NCBI GenBank assembly: GCA_030762935.1
Contig: CM060900.1
Span: forward strand, 403,705,632 to 403,769,631
Direction: 5' to 3'
Length of the DNA stretch: 64,000 bases
Source: Hymenopus coronatus
Taxonomy: Eukaryota > Arthropoda > Insecta > Mantodea > Hymenopodidae
A model generated the notes under the pieces. The model was not told the DNA's origin. It did no database searches and worked only from the letters and a program-made list of their open reading frames with translations. This document shows, in pieces, positions 1 to 11,609 of the stretch. Position 1 is the stretch's first letter. The number at the start of each line of letters is the position of its first letter. Position numbers and translations under genes: made by a program.

Positions 1-408
1 TGAAATCGGTATAACCAGGAGAATGAATGGAACATTTTAAAGAATTGTATGGGGAGAAAAATAGTAACAGGTATAAAAATGTAGGAAATAGGTAATATAT
101 AGACATGATGGATGGAGAAATGAGTGAAGAAATAATAAATAGGTTAAATTAATGAAGAGAAATAAGGCAACTGGAATAGATGGTATCCCAACAAAGTTCC
201 TTAAAAAATAATGCACTGAAATAAATATAGTTAAAGTTTTCATAGACCTCTTTAATACAATCAAAGAAGGGATATACATATACTGGAAAAGTGGAGGAAA
301 GTAGTATGTTCAATATATAAAGCAAGGGGAGTGTTGACAAACCAATTAAAGATATTGCATTACTATCAAGTGTAGGCAACATTTTTACAGGTATTATGGC
401 AAGTAGGA
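1..408 (+). pseudogene. L1-type LINE reverse transcriptase fragment (fingers region)
   Basis: Degenerate non-LTR retrotransposon reverse transcriptase (RT). Around 153-210 the + strand reads NKATGIDGIPTKFLKK, the conserved RT finger motif, followed by INIVKVFIDLFNTIKEG. Near 340-405 it reads KDIALLSSVGNIFTGIMASR, matching the family motif after 'GISLLN'. At least one frameshift and one stop break the frame. It starts outside the window and is cut at about 408 by an unrelated minus-strand LINE. Pieces that look like the same family lie at 7.4-9.1, 9.4-13.6, 19.3-20.6 (minus) and 61.2-61.3 kb. No function remains. Confidence 0.75.
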
Positions 409-885
409 TGTTGAAAACGGAGTGGCCTCTCTCAAGGTGCATGTAGGCCCCTAGAGCCCTTTGTACTTCATAACTGGGCTTCAATCAAGTTGATGGTCCC
501 AATAAATTGGACCATATCCCTGATGTCTGCCTGTCTTATATCGCCAGGTTCCAAATAGAAGGAACTCAGGGTTACATCTCTGCGAGACCCGAATACTTGG
601 CATTCACGTAAAATGTGCTAGAAGGTTTCAAAATCCATACTGCATTTCTTACATATGGGGTCCTCAATAAGCCCCATTATGCATAAGTGTCTTTTCAGAG
701 TTGTGTCCACTAAGCCTGATTCTACAGTAAGTTTGTTACAAAACTTGGTCACCAGTAGCATGGCCTATATGACCTTTATTGCACTTCCCTGCATGTGCAT
801 TGTACATCTGTTCTGTCATCACAGGTATATCAGTCTTACTTCTGTTCTAGTCCAATTCACTCATGAATTTCATTAGGAATGTTTA
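409..885 (-). pseudogene. R1-like LINE, C-terminal end after RNase H (copy 1, distal part)
   Basis: On the minus strand, about 620 down to 480, the translation reads HILRECQVFGSRRDVTLSS followed by EPGDIRQADIRDMVQFIGT. This is the C-terminal zinc-knuckle-like segment (C..C, then H..L.EC) and tail of R1/I/jockey-group LINE ORF2 proteins that carry RNase H. The same repeat recurs at 52170-52675. The element continues at 2036-2872 and is split by the IS630-like insertion at 890-2035. Stops are present, so it is dead. Confidence 0.65.
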
Positions 886-889
886 GAAG

Positions 890-2035
890 TGTTTAGTTTT
901 GCTTGTGCTTTCAAAATGCAGTGTACAGTACCACAAAATGCAGTGTATGTACGTTACATATGCACCTGCATCATATTGTATGGAAGTTGTAAGTAAATTT
1001 GAAACTAAATTTCCTGGCATGCATATTCCAAGTAGAGAGGCTGTTTGCATGCTTGTCAATAAATTCAGGGAGACAGGATCAATTTGTGATAGGAAAGAAA
1101 GGTAAGCAGGTGTGTGCTTACGGAGCAGAAATTAGACAAAATTGGACAAAGGTTAGAACAGTCACCTCGAAAATCGCTTAGGTGCCTTGCACAAGAAACA
1201 GACATTTCAAAAGCTTCATCATGGAAAGCAACAAAGTTTAAAGCTCAAACCATACAAGGTTACTGTTGTCCAGGAATTGTTACCATATGATCCCCAGTCG
1301 GGTAAATTTCTGTAACTGAATTTTGAGGAAGGTTAATGATGGAACAATTGAATGGTTTAATACTGTTCCTTGAGGAAGCATGGTTTTATTTACATGGTCA
1401 TGTATCATCACAACACAACCGATATTATGCTACTGGAAAACCCAATTTTGTTCATGAAACTCCCTTGCATGATCAAAAAATTGGAGTATGATACATAATA
1501 AATGGATACAGAATAATAGGCCCTAATTTTTATGAGTGTACCTTAAGTGCAGAAAGATACAGAAATAATGTACTGGCACCATGTTTCGAACAGTTGGCAG
1601 ACATTGAATGTCGGTCTGGATATTTCCAGCAGGATTCTGCTACTGTGCATACAGCTAATGAATCATTACAGCAGAAATTTTTGAGGATAGAAAACTTAGT
1701 AAGGGTTCATGGCCCACTCGGTCCCCTGATCTTACAGCATGCATTTTTTTTTTTAAATGGGGCATCTTGAAAAATAAAGTGTACAAAACTAATCCCACAC
1801 ATTAGAAGAAATAAAACAAAATATCAGGACAGAAATTAACACTACTTCAGAAGCTGAGGTAATGCATGTGAATGAAAATTTCCTCAGAAGATGCCATAAA
1901 TATATTGATGCAGATGGACGGTATTTCCAACGTCTCCTGTGATTAGGTGTATTTTGTGTATTCTGATAATTGTTAATGTGATTTGAGATTTTGACGTCCA
2001 CTCATGCGTGACTGGGTGACAGGCCATGCAATGCT
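890..2035 (+). pseudogene. IS630/Tc1/mariner-type transposase relic (helix-turn-helix plus DDE)
   Basis: Relic of a DNA-transposon transposase. From about 985 it reads a helix-turn-helix segment (VCMLVNKFRETGSICDRKER), then LKLKPYKVTVVQELLPYDPQ near 1230. The DDE core follows in broken frames: DEAWFYLHGHVSSQHNRY near 1375, HETPLHDQKIGV near 1460, a second-Asp motif QQDSATVHTANES near 1630, and WPTRSPDLTAC near 1710. Several stops and frameshifts and a T run at 1746 show that it is inactive. It lies inside the R1-like LINE. Exact ends were not resolved because no clear TIR was seen. Related relics are at 29285-29640 and 60165-60925. Confidence 0.75.
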
Positions 2036-2872
2036 AGACAAGGGTATGGTACTTGACTGGGAGAGGGACCGTGTGCCTGACGGCCAAGTTTTGTAGCATA
2101 CTTAGTGTAGTTAGGCTTAAAAGAGCTTCACTTTGCCACCTGGCCCAGGAATAAATGGGCCTGTCTGGTGGTATTTTGTTTTTATTCAAATCATGGATGA
2201 GTCTTAGCTATGAGTTGGGTTATCTCATACTTGACACTTCTGGGGACATGCCCCAAAAGGGCTCCGGTCCTACAAATGCAAGTCCTGCTCCCCAATTAGC
2301 CAGCCTGTGTATGCCATTTTGTTACCTCTTGATGCCCGCATGGCCCAAAACACAAGGGTAACCTTCTGTAAGGTCTATCCAACATCCTTTGGCACTCCCA
2401 CATGACATCTGGATGTTGTTTTAACTGCTATAAGGGCTTTAAAAGCTGCACGATTATCAGAGCAGATATGAATGTCCAATCGTCTGCCTGGTATGTTTAA
2501 AATGGCTTGGTATAGGCTAAGATGTCATATACCTCAGCCTGGAATACAGGAGTAAACCTTCCAAAGGGAATGACAAGCCATTCTGCCCCTAAAGCACAAA
2601 CTGTCCGTGTACCACATCTGGCTCCCAGCCTTCAGGTGAAACCCAAACTGTGGGTCTCATTTCTTCCTGGTTAGAAATGCCACCATATATGCTGAGCCTA
2701 GATTGTATCTAGCCACCATCAAATCTCCTGTCATCAGGGAGACAGGACACTCTCCTGAAGTACTCAGATTCAGTGATTGTCTTTTATGAGTCTACCCCCA
2801 ATAGGCACCCCAATAGGCAGTGTACATTCACCCTAGCGACCTCCTTCACAAGCAAATGCAGAGGAGGAAAAC
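2036..2872 (-). pseudogene. R1-like LINE RNase H domain (copy 1, proximal part)
   Basis: The reverse complement around 2590-2400 reads TPVFQAEVYDI, then GRRLDIHICSDNRAAFKAL. These are RNase H motifs (E within QAEVYD and D within CSDNRAA) of the R1/I/jockey group. Base-level similarity to 52515-52670 extends over the block containing 'cccaggaataaa' and 'gtggtattttg'. The frame is broken by stops. With 409-885 it forms one old LINE 3' end split by the transposase relic. Confidence 0.65.
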
Positions 2873-2873
2873 T

Positions 2874-3030
2874 TGTCTTTGAATAAATGCAAATATTTGT
2901 ACCAAGTACACACTTTTATTTATTCTTTGTTTTTACAATGAGAACAAATCTCTTAGTAGAAAATAAACATCATAGCAACAAGACGTTTGAATGTCTAGTG
3001 GCCATTTCCACCACATCATCCTCCTGGGGA
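2874..3030 (-). repeat. 3' LTR of the gypsy-like element (approximate)
   Basis: Direct repeat partner of 6421-6582. Shared blocks include 'tttgaataaatgcaaa', 'acttttatttattc', 'tgtttttaca' and 'tggccatt'. Ends are approximate because homology fades near 3030, and no clear target duplication was found. Confidence 0.65.
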
Positions 3031-3068
3031 GTCGGAGAGCCTATGGGTGAGGAGGCTTGAATTTCACA

Positions 3069-4113
3069 TTATCTTCTGGAACGAGTTTGAACTCTGGGCC
3101 ATCTTGTAGTTGAAGTGGCAGGTGGTGATACCCTGGTTTGGTTAATAGAAGTGCTTTCTGAGGGATGCAACATTTCCTTCTCTGCTAAGGTGAATTTGGG
3201 TTTCACCCTGTCTATACTAACCTGAACAGGTTTATTGTGGATTAGCAATGCGATTGTTCTCTCACCATGCTGTAATAGAGGATGTGGACCCCTGTATGGA
3301 GGCTGAATGGCTCCACAGATGCAGTCACCTCTCAGGAAAGCAAAAGAGCAGCTAGACAAGTCTTTGAAAGTGAAAGTTCTGTGTTGATCATGGTGCATAA
3401 TGGCTACTGGATGGAGTTGTCCCATCTGTTGTCTCAGTTTGATTACCAAGATGGATGTGTCCTCAGAGTATTGGTTGTTCATTGTAGGTGGTGCATATCC
3501 CTAACAGTATGCTGAAGGTTCCAGCTATTACATTCTGGAGTGGCAGATAATGGCTGTCTCAAGTTGTCAAAGATGCTCTACCATTCCTCTGGATTGTAGA
3601 TGGTAGCTGGTTGTGCACAATCTTCCAGTGAGCAAACCCAGTTGTGCAAACAGTTGTGATTCAAACTGGCGTTGGTCTGCAGTGATGGCTCTGATATACT
3701 GAAGTGGAAAATGCAGCACGAGATACAAACTTTGGCTATGTCCTCCGCTGTTGTCCCATAGATGTATGGCAGATCATCATCACGGATGTGCCAGGCTTGG
3801 GAATCTTGACCAATTAAACAGATAACTCACTGTTTATGTGCAATTCTTGGTCAATTTCTTGTGCATGTGCTAGTGACTCGAAGTCAAATATCTGACTGGA
3901 TATCACCTCTATGCATGACAGGGCATCAGCAACAACATTGGAAGCACCATCAATGTACTGGATATTGGTAATGAACTGTACAGTGAACAAAATATGGTTC
4001 AATTGCACAGGGAGAAGCTTTTCTCTTTGTTGTTGGAAGACAACGGTTAGTGATCTGTAGTAGGTGTACACAGTACAATGGTGGGCATCTAGAATATGCC
4101 TGAAGTGCTGCAC
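3069..4113 (-). pseudogene. gypsy RNase H and integrase remnants
   Basis: The minus strand at 4113-3814 reads like a gypsy RNase H C-terminus, with QFITNIQYIDGASNVVADAL (the 'DN.VADALSR' motif). Around 3690-3530 a late integrase-core fragment appears (ADQRQFESQLFAQLG and RGMVEHL). At 3482-3069 the integrase C-terminal segment reads FKDLSSCSFAFLRGD, PPYRGPHPLLQ and VSIDRVKPKF. The integrase zinc finger and first catalytic Asp region are missing between the first two segments. Only partial frames survive. Confidence 0.75.
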
Positions 4114-4119
4114 AGCTTT

Positions 4120-5560
4120 ATAGATTGCTATAATATGTAGGCCATGATTGTTGTTTGGCGTTAACTTTTTTCTCTGTTGTGGACTGTTGTGAACTGAACA
4201 GACATATAGGAGCCTCAGGGTTGGGATGAGCTAATGCTCTGACTTGGATGAGACTTTCTTGGTAGGTATTGAAAGCTTTGATTTGGTCTGGCATTCATTT
4301 TATTGGCTGTGAACTATGGAGATTAGAAATGGCTGTGTGAAATGATGCTTGATAATTTGATGCCAATTGCAGGTATCTGCAATAGAAATTTACCATTCCA
4401 AGGAAACAGTGCAGATTCCATGGTGTCTTCAGGAGTGGGAAGTTCTGAAGTTGGGTAACGGTTAGTACTGGCTACATAAACTTTGTATCCTACGAATTTT
4501 ACCTTTGATGATTCCAAGACACTTTAGATGGTGTTTATGATAATAACATAATTGGACAGACAATGGAAGAGAGTACACGAATGTTGTGCATGCTTTTCTG
4601 CTGATTTAGAAAAAACCAGTTGTCATAAGCAAAGTCTAGTCTAGTGTAGGCTGGTCATTACCTCATCAATGAAGCACTGGAATGTTTGTTGAAACGTTTT
4701 GCAGTCCAAAGGTCATAGACAGAAATTCAAAGAATCTGAAGGGTGTAATTATGACAGGTTTAGGTATATTGCTGGAATTTACTGGGATCTGGGTGTAGAC
4801 TCTAACCAGGTCAATTGCTGAAAATACTATGTAGCCATGAAGTTGCTGGTTGGAGTCATGGATGTGACGTGGGTATCTGTTGGGGATAGTTCAGGTATTG
4901 AAGGTGCGATAATCTCTGCAGAACTGCCAGCTTTTGTCACTCTTCAGAATGTAATGGCGATGCTAATAGGCTTTCTGACTTTGGAAGCATTGTGTCAAAC
5001 TATTTCTTAGCATGCAGAATTGATCAGGAATGAGATGTTGTGGCCTGCAGGAGATGGGTGGTCCTAGAGTGGTCTAAATACAGTGCACAGTATTGTGGCA
5101 AACTTCGCTCAGCATACCAGTAGGTCAGAGCAATTCAGGAAATTCTTGCAGTATGGTTTGGTATTATGACATGACATGACAGTGACGGCTTGGACACTAG
5201 GTTGGGTGCTTTATTAGTACAGAAAACCCTGTGTCACCGTCCACGACTTGCTTATTGCTGCAGATGGGAAGGCGGTGATAATAAGCAAGGAAGTCAGAAC
5301 TGATGATTGACAGTGCAACATCTGCAATCACAAACCTCCAAGTGAAATTGCATCTCAGTCTGAAGAGGTAATTTACCATATATGTGGATGATAGAATTAT
5401 GTGTCGATGGAGCTGCCATAAATTTGTAGTTAGTGTATTGTTGGCGTTCTCTCAGAAACTTCCTTGGAAAGCAGCATAGATTAGACCCATTGTCTATGAG
5501 GAACTTGTATGTACTATTGCTGTTACAAAAAGACTGCTTACACTTGTAGGGCAACCACAA
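4120..5560 (-). pseudogene. gypsy protease and reverse transcriptase remnants
   Basis: At 5500-5290 the minus strand reads an aspartic protease with FLIDNGSNLCCFP (a DTG-type site altered to DNG) and, in the next frame, FVIADVALSIISSDFLAYY (the 'ADV..PIIGADFL' motif). From 5180 to 4120 RT is heavily broken; the recognisable part near 4250 is IKAFNTYQESLIQVRALAHP, the segment after the RT thumb. Many stops and probable deletions. The altered protease triad and broken frames rule out activity. Confidence 0.65.
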
Positions 5561-5599
5561 CCATCATTACTGGTTGCCATTGTAGTTTAACAGAAAGCT

Positions 5600-6439
5600 C
5601 CATGGAGCTATGCATTTTCAAACCTGCTTGCAGTAATTTCTATGATATCAGCAGATGCCTGTTGTATCAGGATTGATGTTGGCTGTTGGAGATGAAACTC
5701 TTGAACTGCTGGTGTGCCTGCAATAGTTGGAATATGAACATAAAGAAGACTGCAGTGCTGCTATTTGTTTTGCCAGTTCTTGGATGTACTGAGTTATCTC
5801 ACTAACTGACTCTCTGTTGATGGAGGTGGGAATAGTGGCCAGAGAGACCATTATTTTGTCTGCTAGTACTGCTACTTTGTCTAGCGCTAGCTCTCCTTGT
5901 GTGTGTAGGATGGTCTGAGTCTGTAATGAGAGGTGCTGACCCCACAGTTGCCTTTAGATTGTCCTGCACCTGTGCAGTTCCTGCTAGTGAACATAGATGG
6001 CAAAGGAACTGGCTTGCAATCCCCTAATTCCTCCTTCAGTTATTCCTGTACACGCTGTTCCCCTGATGCAGATAGTTAGCATATTAATTCAGCATGCAGG
6101 TTACCGGAAATTTATAATATCCACCGCTTCAGCTGCATAAGGGCTATCTAGTTTTGGCACTATGTAGATGTATTTTTGGCATCTTTTGTGATGCCAGTGA
6201 CATTGAACTGAGTTTTGGCTTGGACAAACCATACTGTTGGTTTTTTCAGGTAGTTTAATGCTTAGGTGATACACATTTCCACTAACCTGTTGTTCTAGTG
6301 GAAGAGCTGAAGATTGCTGCTTTTGTTCATATTGATGTAGTTGAATTTGTTGAGAGAGTAGCTGATTTTGCTCCTGGAGCTGGCAGATTTGTTCCTTGTT
6401 CGGGTCACCAATGTGTGGTATACCTTTGAATAAATGCAA
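5600..6439 (-). pseudogene. gypsy gag-like remnant
   Basis: Two partial minus-strand frames (6439-6101 and 5851-5648) lie between the 5' LTR and the protease, where gag belongs. The first is glutamine-rich (QLQEQNQLLSQQIQLHQYEQ), suggesting a coiled coil, and ends PYAAEAVDIINFR. No CCHC zinc knuckle was seen. Assignment rests mainly on position. Confidence 0.5.
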
Positions 6440-6582
6440 ACATTTGTACCCAATATAGACTTTTATTTATTCTCTGTTTTTACAGTATGAACAAAACTCT
6501 TATTTGAAAACAAATGAAAGTTGTCATAGCAATCTGGCAGTTGAATGTCAAATGGCCATTCCCTAGACTTTCTCCTCCTCAT
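6421..6582 (-). repeat. 5' LTR of the gypsy-like element (approximate)
   Basis: Direct repeat partner of 2874-3030, with moderate identity and small indels, so the insertion is old. Confidence 0.65.
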
Positions 6583-6599
6583 CTCTGCTGCTCCAGGAG

Positions 6600-6735
6600 C
6601 CTTCTTCTTTTTTTTTTATTGATGTTTGGAGGAATTTAGTAACAGTGACGGTCAAATTATATGTTTTATTAATTTGTTGAGTGACATAGTGATAAAAAAC
6701 CAACTCAACAAATTAATAAAAGCCTTCTTTTTCTT
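6600..6735. repeat. Short insertion-like segment with a perfect 19-bp inverted repeat
   Basis: Positions 6664-6682 and 6703-6721 are perfect 19-base reverse complements (arm begins ttttattaatttgttgagt) separated by 20 bases. Similar 'agccttctt' strings lie on both sides (6598 and 6721), which could be a target duplication around a ~120-bp miniature element. It directly follows the gypsy 5' LTR. Confidence 0.55.
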
Positions 6736-7379
6736 AGTTCTGACTACTTAAGTCAGTTACCCCAAACTGTACATATTGTCTTATTTATTTATTTGTACTA
6801 AGCGCCTATCCCTATGCATCAGCCTAGGCTGTTATCTTGCCATATTTGTGGCTAAGTTTTCCTCATAATCTAGTACATTTATTTTAATAATAACGATGAT
6901 AATAAAAGTGTACAACAGTCACACTCAACATTTCTTAAAACAACCTATAAACTTATGTTTCATCTACTTCTCTTTTTTGCAGACCACATCCATTTCTTTT
7001 TTACTTTAGCAAAATGCTTGCCTACCTTTTTTGCTATCCTTACTAAAAAGTTTGATTAAGGCTATCTTTCTGTCCATTTTCTGTCAGCACTGGTTGCCTA
7101 ACATCTTAGGGTTGAGGAGTTGGTTTGCAACCTCTTATTGATTATTTGGAGACAGGCCTGACCAGTGGTCCAGTAGTCAACTGGCTCTGTTATTCAGGTC
7201 CCAGCTATCCACCACCTATTGACATGTCTGGTACCCACTCAAGGTTCAGCATTATGGGCTTACAGGCTGCTAAGCCACTCCAGAGGCCCCTTGTTGTGAA
7301 GCAAGTAGGAATCAAACATGGGTTGAAGAATATGATATTCTCTCAGAATTGCATATGGGCTTTGAAACAGGGAGGAGAA
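6736..7379. other. No gene recognised; AT-rich with one higher-complexity block
   Basis: Nothing coding was recognised. Positions 7095-7310 form a block of more balanced composition with a short + frame, which may be a dispersed repeat. No second copy was found in the window. Confidence 0.4.
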
Positions 7380-8625
7380 TGGTTCCTAATCTATTATAAA
7401 ATCATTTGTTGACAAATATTTGAGGGATAAGAGGAAAGTTATGCACAGCTTTCATTGATGTAGAGAAAGCATATAACCAGATTGCGCTACAATTGTGGTA
7501 GAAATTGAGTTGAGTGAGTAAACAAGTGCTAAGCATTCTTAGAGCACTATATGATGAAAAACCTGTTGCATAAGGGAGGAGGAAGGGGCTGTAACAGGAA
7601 ATCCAGCAAGAGAAAGGCCTCAGGCAAAAATTAAGTTCAGTCCTGGATAATGTTTTACAGATGAACTAGTGGGATATATAATTCAGTTAATGGTTTGAAA
7701 AAATCATTTTAATGAATGGAAAGCTGAAGTAAAGAATGTAGATTAAATGTGAACAAAGACATGGATGATATGTGTAAAAATGGGAGGAAATTGAGCAAAT
7801 ATGAAAAGTGAAAGAAGGGGGGAAAAAAAAAAAAAAGAGTACAGGCAGATAGCACAAATAGAGTTGGGCAGCAGAGTGACAAGTAGGGAAAGATAATGGA
7901 AAGGACCATGATATCTGAAATTTTTGTATAAAAGAGGAAAGAGTTGGAATATCAAGAGAAAAGCTTAAAAAACAGTTGAGGGGGGTAATTGTCTTAGAAA
8001 TAACTTGGAAAGTAACAATTTAGGGAGAAATGGAGAAGAAGAGAAAACAATGTGAATAATTTCTGGAAATCAGCAAGAAAGAACTTGAGGCTATAGAGAT
8101 AAAAAATATTTAGTGATATAGCCAAAAAGAGTTCTTTGGTCTTCTATATATCAATAAAAGATTCATGGGAAGGGAAAATATATAGACATGGCAAAAGGAG
8201 GGACAAAGCATTGCAGGGTGAGAACAGGAGTATGGAGGCTAAAAACTCTTAAGGATGGGTGGGTATACCACAGAATCAGATTCTATATGCAGTGGAAATA
8301 AAGATATGGAATACACAATATTTAAATGCAGAGGAACTGAAATTTGGAGGAAGAATACATAAATAAGAATTGGTGTAGTTTAGAGAAATGTGCTATAACT
8401 AAATGTTCCATAAAGATTTTAAGAAGATAGGGACAATACTTTACCGTGAAAAATAAATGGTTATGGACAGCAAATAGAGCTAAAGAACACATTTCAAATG
8501 GAAAACTAGAATTAAGGAGTTATTGTAAAGGAATTATTTTACAACATAGTTGAGTAGTAAGAAGCCAGGGCTGAACCCAGTTATACTCGCTTCTATATAG
8601 CTTAGCATAAATACAAAAAATTAAA
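7380..8625 (+). pseudogene. L1-type LINE: RT palm to 3' end
   Basis: From 7443 the + strand reads CTAFIDVEKAYNQIALQLW (RT motif A, 'FIDVEKAYD'), then VSKQVLSILRALYDEKPVA, and a degenerate 'KGLRQ..LSPVL' motif B near 7615. From about 8050 the C-terminal part follows: FWKSARKNLRL-like, 'DSWGREKYIDMAK' near 8165, and a cysteine-knuckle region near 8260-8340. The 3' end carries 'gccagggctgaac' and 'tatagcttagcataaata', shared with copies at 13.6 and 61.3 kb. Numerous stops. Confidence 0.7.
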
Positions 8626-8629
8626 AATT

Positions 8630-9085
8630 CAATGAAAGGTTCATGGAGTAGGGAAAAACACTTGCATTACGAAGAGGAGTGAGGAGGTATTGCTTGAGAA
8701 TGGGAATATGGAGGCTAAAAGGTGTAAGAATGGGTATCCCACAAAGTCAATGTCCTGCAAGTGGTTGAAATGAAGATCTGGAACACACACTATTAAAATG
8801 CAAAGGAACTGAAATTTGGAGAAAAGAATACATCAGTAAGAAATGGTTTAGGTTAGAGAGAAATATGGCTATAACAGAAATCTTTAAAGATTGTAAGAAG
8901 ATAAGACAATACTTTAACAAATTGAAAAACAAATGGGTATGCACAGTAAGCAGAGTTAAAGAACAAATTTCAAATGGGATAACAAACTATAGAATTAAGG
9001 AATTATTTTAAAGGAATTATCGTAAAACATGAGTAAGACTAAATGGGATAAATAAATGTAAACAATTGCTTAGTATAAATAAATT
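8630..9085 (+). pseudogene. Second, partial copy of the L1-type LINE 3' end
   Basis: This repeats the end of the preceding element. 'aggttcatggagtagggaaaaacacttg', 'atggaggctaaaagg', 'gaactgaaatttggaga' and 'cttagtataaataaat' parallel 8155-8620. It is a near-tandem partial duplication or an independent 5'-truncated insertion. No open frame. Confidence 0.65.
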
Positions 9086-9429
9086 TAAACATCTGTTATA
9101 TTTCCTTTGGAACAATTATTATGCATAAAAATCTTGGCATGTCCCTAAAAGGACCATGATATCTAAAAAATTTTTGTTTTGCTTCGCAAGTATCATATAG
9201 TGCATCATATGTTTCATCATACTGCCAGTGGTATATGTTAGGTAAGTTTAGCATAAACCTGCTTACACCCCAATTATTTTCCATATGCTTGCTATCTATA
9301 TTCTGAATGGAGTACAAAGCCAGCAGTGACAGAGGAAGGTTGTGGTTTATAAGGTGCTCCTAGGTGTGAAGGAAGGACATAAGTCACGATGGGGTGGACA
9401 TCACAATGTATAGATCAAGAAATGGGCAG
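9086..9429. other. No gene recognised
   Basis: AT-rich. The string 'aggaccatgatatct' at about 9149 also occurs at 7902, so part may be a dispersed repeat. Nothing else supportable. Confidence 0.35.
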
Positions 9430-10400
9430 TTTAGGAAGGTAAAATTTGAATTCTAAAAACAATTTTGACAAGAAGATGAAAAATATATAGGCTTTAGTAA
9501 GTGTTATAACTTTCTTGTTAGTGATTGGCAGAACTGAGGTAATCCATGGCCTTGCAGATATTAAGACAATGCTGGAAAACCTGAGAAAATCAATGAAATA
9601 GAAGGCATTGAACAATGAATAGGCAAACAATTGGAAAAGATGTCAAAACTGAGTTGCAGGAAATAAGAGAAGTTGACGTGGTTATGGAAAGATGGAGGAA
9701 AGGGAGAGAAGATTTAATTTACTGTTCTCAGGAGTTAAGGAAGGAAGGGATATATGACCAGCAGAAGGGATATTAGAAATAATGATGGAAAATTTGAAAA
9801 TGGAATTGTATGGATGGGAAGCTATTGAAGCATATCGAGTTGCAAGACAAGTTGGAAAGAGAGAATCATAGTGAAAATTACAACATCCCATCTAATACAT
9901 GAAGTACTTAAAAGAGCTAACAAATTAAAGGGAACAGATATTTTTATCAATAAAGATTTATCGCCAAAGAAGAGAGTTCTGCAAAGAAATTTAGTACAAA
10001 AGATGAAAGAAGCAAGAGATCAGGGAAGAAGAGCTTATATTAGAAATTTTCAGTTGTGGATTAAAGATGGAGGAACTTTGCATTTGAAACGGAGCTAAGG
10101 AAGGACCAATTTGGCACAGAGGAAATTACCCAACAGATGCTAGCTCCGATTTTAGGAAGCCAGACAGGAAGATCAAAGTCCAAGCAAACAGGAATAAACA
10201 TGGGCAAAGATGTTGAAAGAGTATGTTCGAACCAAAATTCACCTGTCAGCATGGACGTCAGAACAGCATACAATATTAAGACGTCATCCAGTACCCATAG
10301 GAAAGGAGCAACAGCTGATGAACTAACATCAACAGAGGGATCAGCAGCGGTGACAACAGGAAGAAGAGATGTGGAGAGATGTGACTGAGAAGAGGGGAAT
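9430..10400 (+). pseudogene. L1-type LINE ORF1 relic (RNA-binding protein)
   Basis: Broken frames read NLLFSGVKEG near 9710, EAIEAYRVARQVGKRES near 9820, then an open stretch 9871-10098 with KGTDIFINKDLSPKKRVLQR and KMKEARDQGRRAYIRN. This is the layout of L1-like ORF1 proteins: a helical N-terminus, an RRM-like middle and a C-terminal domain containing 'LKGTgI.I..DL' and 'AR..GR.A.I+...L.I.G'. ORF1p binds LINE RNA in trans-cleavage-competent particles. Stops and frameshifts make it dead. The 1.4-kb TIR element separates it from its endonuclease portion. Confidence 0.65.
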
Positions 10401-11609
10401 TAATAGCAGCCTATAAGTTGGCATTGGAGGGAAGAAAGGCATGGAAACAGTAGCAGGGAGAATATAGAACTGGAAGAACACAGCATTGTATCATTCAAAC
10501 ATGACAGTATTTTAGTTTTAGACAGAAATAAACTTTGGTAATGTTGCCATTTAAGGGTCTGTTGGCCGCATAACGTCAGGCAGCCAACCTATGCATTTGA
10601 AACGCGCAATGATTTGCGTAATGAAGCATATATAGTTGGTATTGCAAAAAGGAGCGAAGGCAGCGCACCTGTAGTGAGTCTGGAAAGTATGAAATACGCA
10701 ATTAACAGTGTGGGAAAACACTGTTCTTATGCTGTTGGCATAACAGTAATGGAAGTGATTGCATAGTTTGGCGGGTAACTGCTAAAATATGTGATGAAAC
10801 TACTCCATTTTCCTCCAAAACTGGACTCGCATCCTTCTTTCCTCTTAAAGTAACATTTATGCTTCTTTCGAATCTGTTTCTTTCCTTTACTCATACTTTT
10901 TCTACCCCTTTCTTTATTTTCCGCTATGTCAAAACAGCCTTTTTTATGGCTAACAATGACATAACTAAAGAGCAAATAGATCTGGTTGGGCAGGCAGTTA
11001 TTCTTAAATGATATGATGACGTTAATAATAATAATAATATACTTAATATGTTAAATACTAGTAATGCTGCTATGATTTCATTAAAAAGAAACAAAGTAAC
11101 TGGCATATTTTTATTTGATAGTAGCTTTGTATGTTACATTTCCCCATTTAACCCAAAATATTACTTGATACAATGTATTAAGAGCACCATAATTGCAGTG
11201 TGATGGTGACAGGGTTATTTTTGTTCTGATGAAATCACCTTTAGCTTGCTCACCTCAAATAACCAACATCTGCAGTTGGTAAGTTAATCTAAAAGTATAC
11301 TATCCGGGTCCCGTCATTTCTCCACCATTTTCAGAATCCAAGAAGGGTTGTTGGTTAATGCGCATAGTTTATAGCTTGTTAATTTTAAAGAATCATGACA
11401 GTAAAATATATTTTATATGTGAAACAAGTATGTTTTTATTTCTTTGTTTAAACGATGTGACCAAGAGAACGACAGTTATTACATAAAACTGTATTTTATT
11501 TTCTATATTGCGTGCGTCATCCATAACTAGGTAAAATGGGGAAGAAAAATAGATCATACTACTGCTGTTTAACAACAAATAACCGTGCTACTACTGCCAT
11601 CTAGCAGAA

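Larger units (their letters stand above)
2874..6582 (-). mobile_element. Degenerate Ty3/gypsy LTR retrotransposon
   Basis: A 3.7-kb minus-strand LTR element. Two related direct repeats of ~155 bp (2874-3030 and 6421-6582) share a start 'ctttgaataaatgcaaa' and bound gag-, protease-, RT-, RNase H- and integrase-like segments in canonical gypsy order, read from right to left. It is shorter than a typical 5-6 kb element because much of RT and the first half of integrase are missing. Reading frames are broken throughout. Just inside the 5' LTR the minus strand reads ATTGGTGACCCGAACAAGG, where a primer binding site is expected. Confidence 0.8.

Noticed and set aside
10727..10975. 82-residue minus-strand frame within the TIR element as a transposase
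   Set aside because: Lysine-rich and without DDE-type motifs. The related repeat at 24.3 kb does not preserve the frame.
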